Under the pieces are notes generated by a model. It was given only the letters and a program-made list of their open reading frames with translations, did not search any database and had not been told where the DNA came from. Made by a program: the position numbers and the translations under genes. Source: Gelria sp. (lineage in GTDB: Bacteria; Bacillota; Syntrophomonadia; Syntrophomonadales; Syntrophomonadaceae). Taken from it: a DNA stretch of 22,844 bases. The DNA lies in the NCBI GenBank assembly GCA_012839665.1, contig DUMX01000312.1, positions 1-22,844 of the forward strand, in the 5' to 3' direction. Below, piece after piece: positions 22,827-22,844 of this stretch (position 1 is the first letter of the stretch; every line of letters begins with the position of its first letter).

Positions 22827-22844
22827 TTTTATTAATATCTGCCG

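Noticed and set aside
22626..22835. Open frames on both strands over the right-hand tRNAs
   Set aside because: Both lie over the tRNA-Gly/tRNA-Cys genes; the peptides are the well-known spurious type produced by translating tRNA genes.

Overview
This window looks like chromosome from a low-to-mid G+C, anaerobic, fatty-acid-metabolising member of the Clostridia, most like a Syntrophomonas-type syntroph. The lineage call is an inference. It rests on purine-rich AGGAGG-type ribosome binding sites, frequent TTG and GTG starts, tRNA genes that encode CCA, two family-I acyl-CoA:carboxylate CoA-transferases, two acyl-CoA dehydrogenases, a clostridial 2[4Fe-4S] ferredoxin, and an L,D-transpeptidase with peptidoglycan-binding repeats.

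Left part (1-1650): a partial tRNA-Gly(TCC) on the minus strand, then a CoA-transferase gene (TTG start) whose upstream region carries a palindrome and a tandem 10-bp repeat, closed by a hairpin.

Accessory segment (1683-12852): on the minus strand, a hicB-hicA toxin-antitoxin pair and a transglutaminase-like protein. On the plus strand, two very large genes 4 bp apart (1637 and 1611 codons). The first encodes an uncharacterised coiled-coil plus beta-rich protein. The second encodes a DEAH-box superfamily 2 helicase with many zinc-type cysteine clusters and a C-terminal DUF1998/MZB-like module. The layout of large unknown protein followed by large DUF1998 helicase matches what is known of type III Druantia anti-phage systems (druH-druE). 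I consider this the most interesting system in the window, either a divergent Druantia III or an undescribed relative. A bidirectional hairpin terminator and tRNA-Pro(TGG) follow on the right.

Metabolic segment (13279-18704): a TrmO-type tRNA methyltransferase fused to an FmdE-like domain; an acyl-CoA dehydrogenase plus CoA-transferase operon; then an XRE regulator, a second acyl-CoA dehydrogenase and a ferredoxin in one tight operon. The two dehydrogenases appear to keep their catalytic glutamate at different places. Together these genes fit CoA activation of carboxylic acids by CoA transfer followed by alpha,beta-dehydrogenation, with a regulator and a possible electron carrier beside one of the dehydrogenases.

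Envelope segment (18728-22608): an L,D-transpeptidase with two peptidoglycan-binding domains (minus strand), a membrane-anchored TPR protein, a slipin/Band 7 membrane protein and a lipoprotein with a peptidoglycan-binding domain. The window ends with tRNA-Gly(GCC) and tRNA-Cys(GCA), which abut with no spacer, behind a good promoter.
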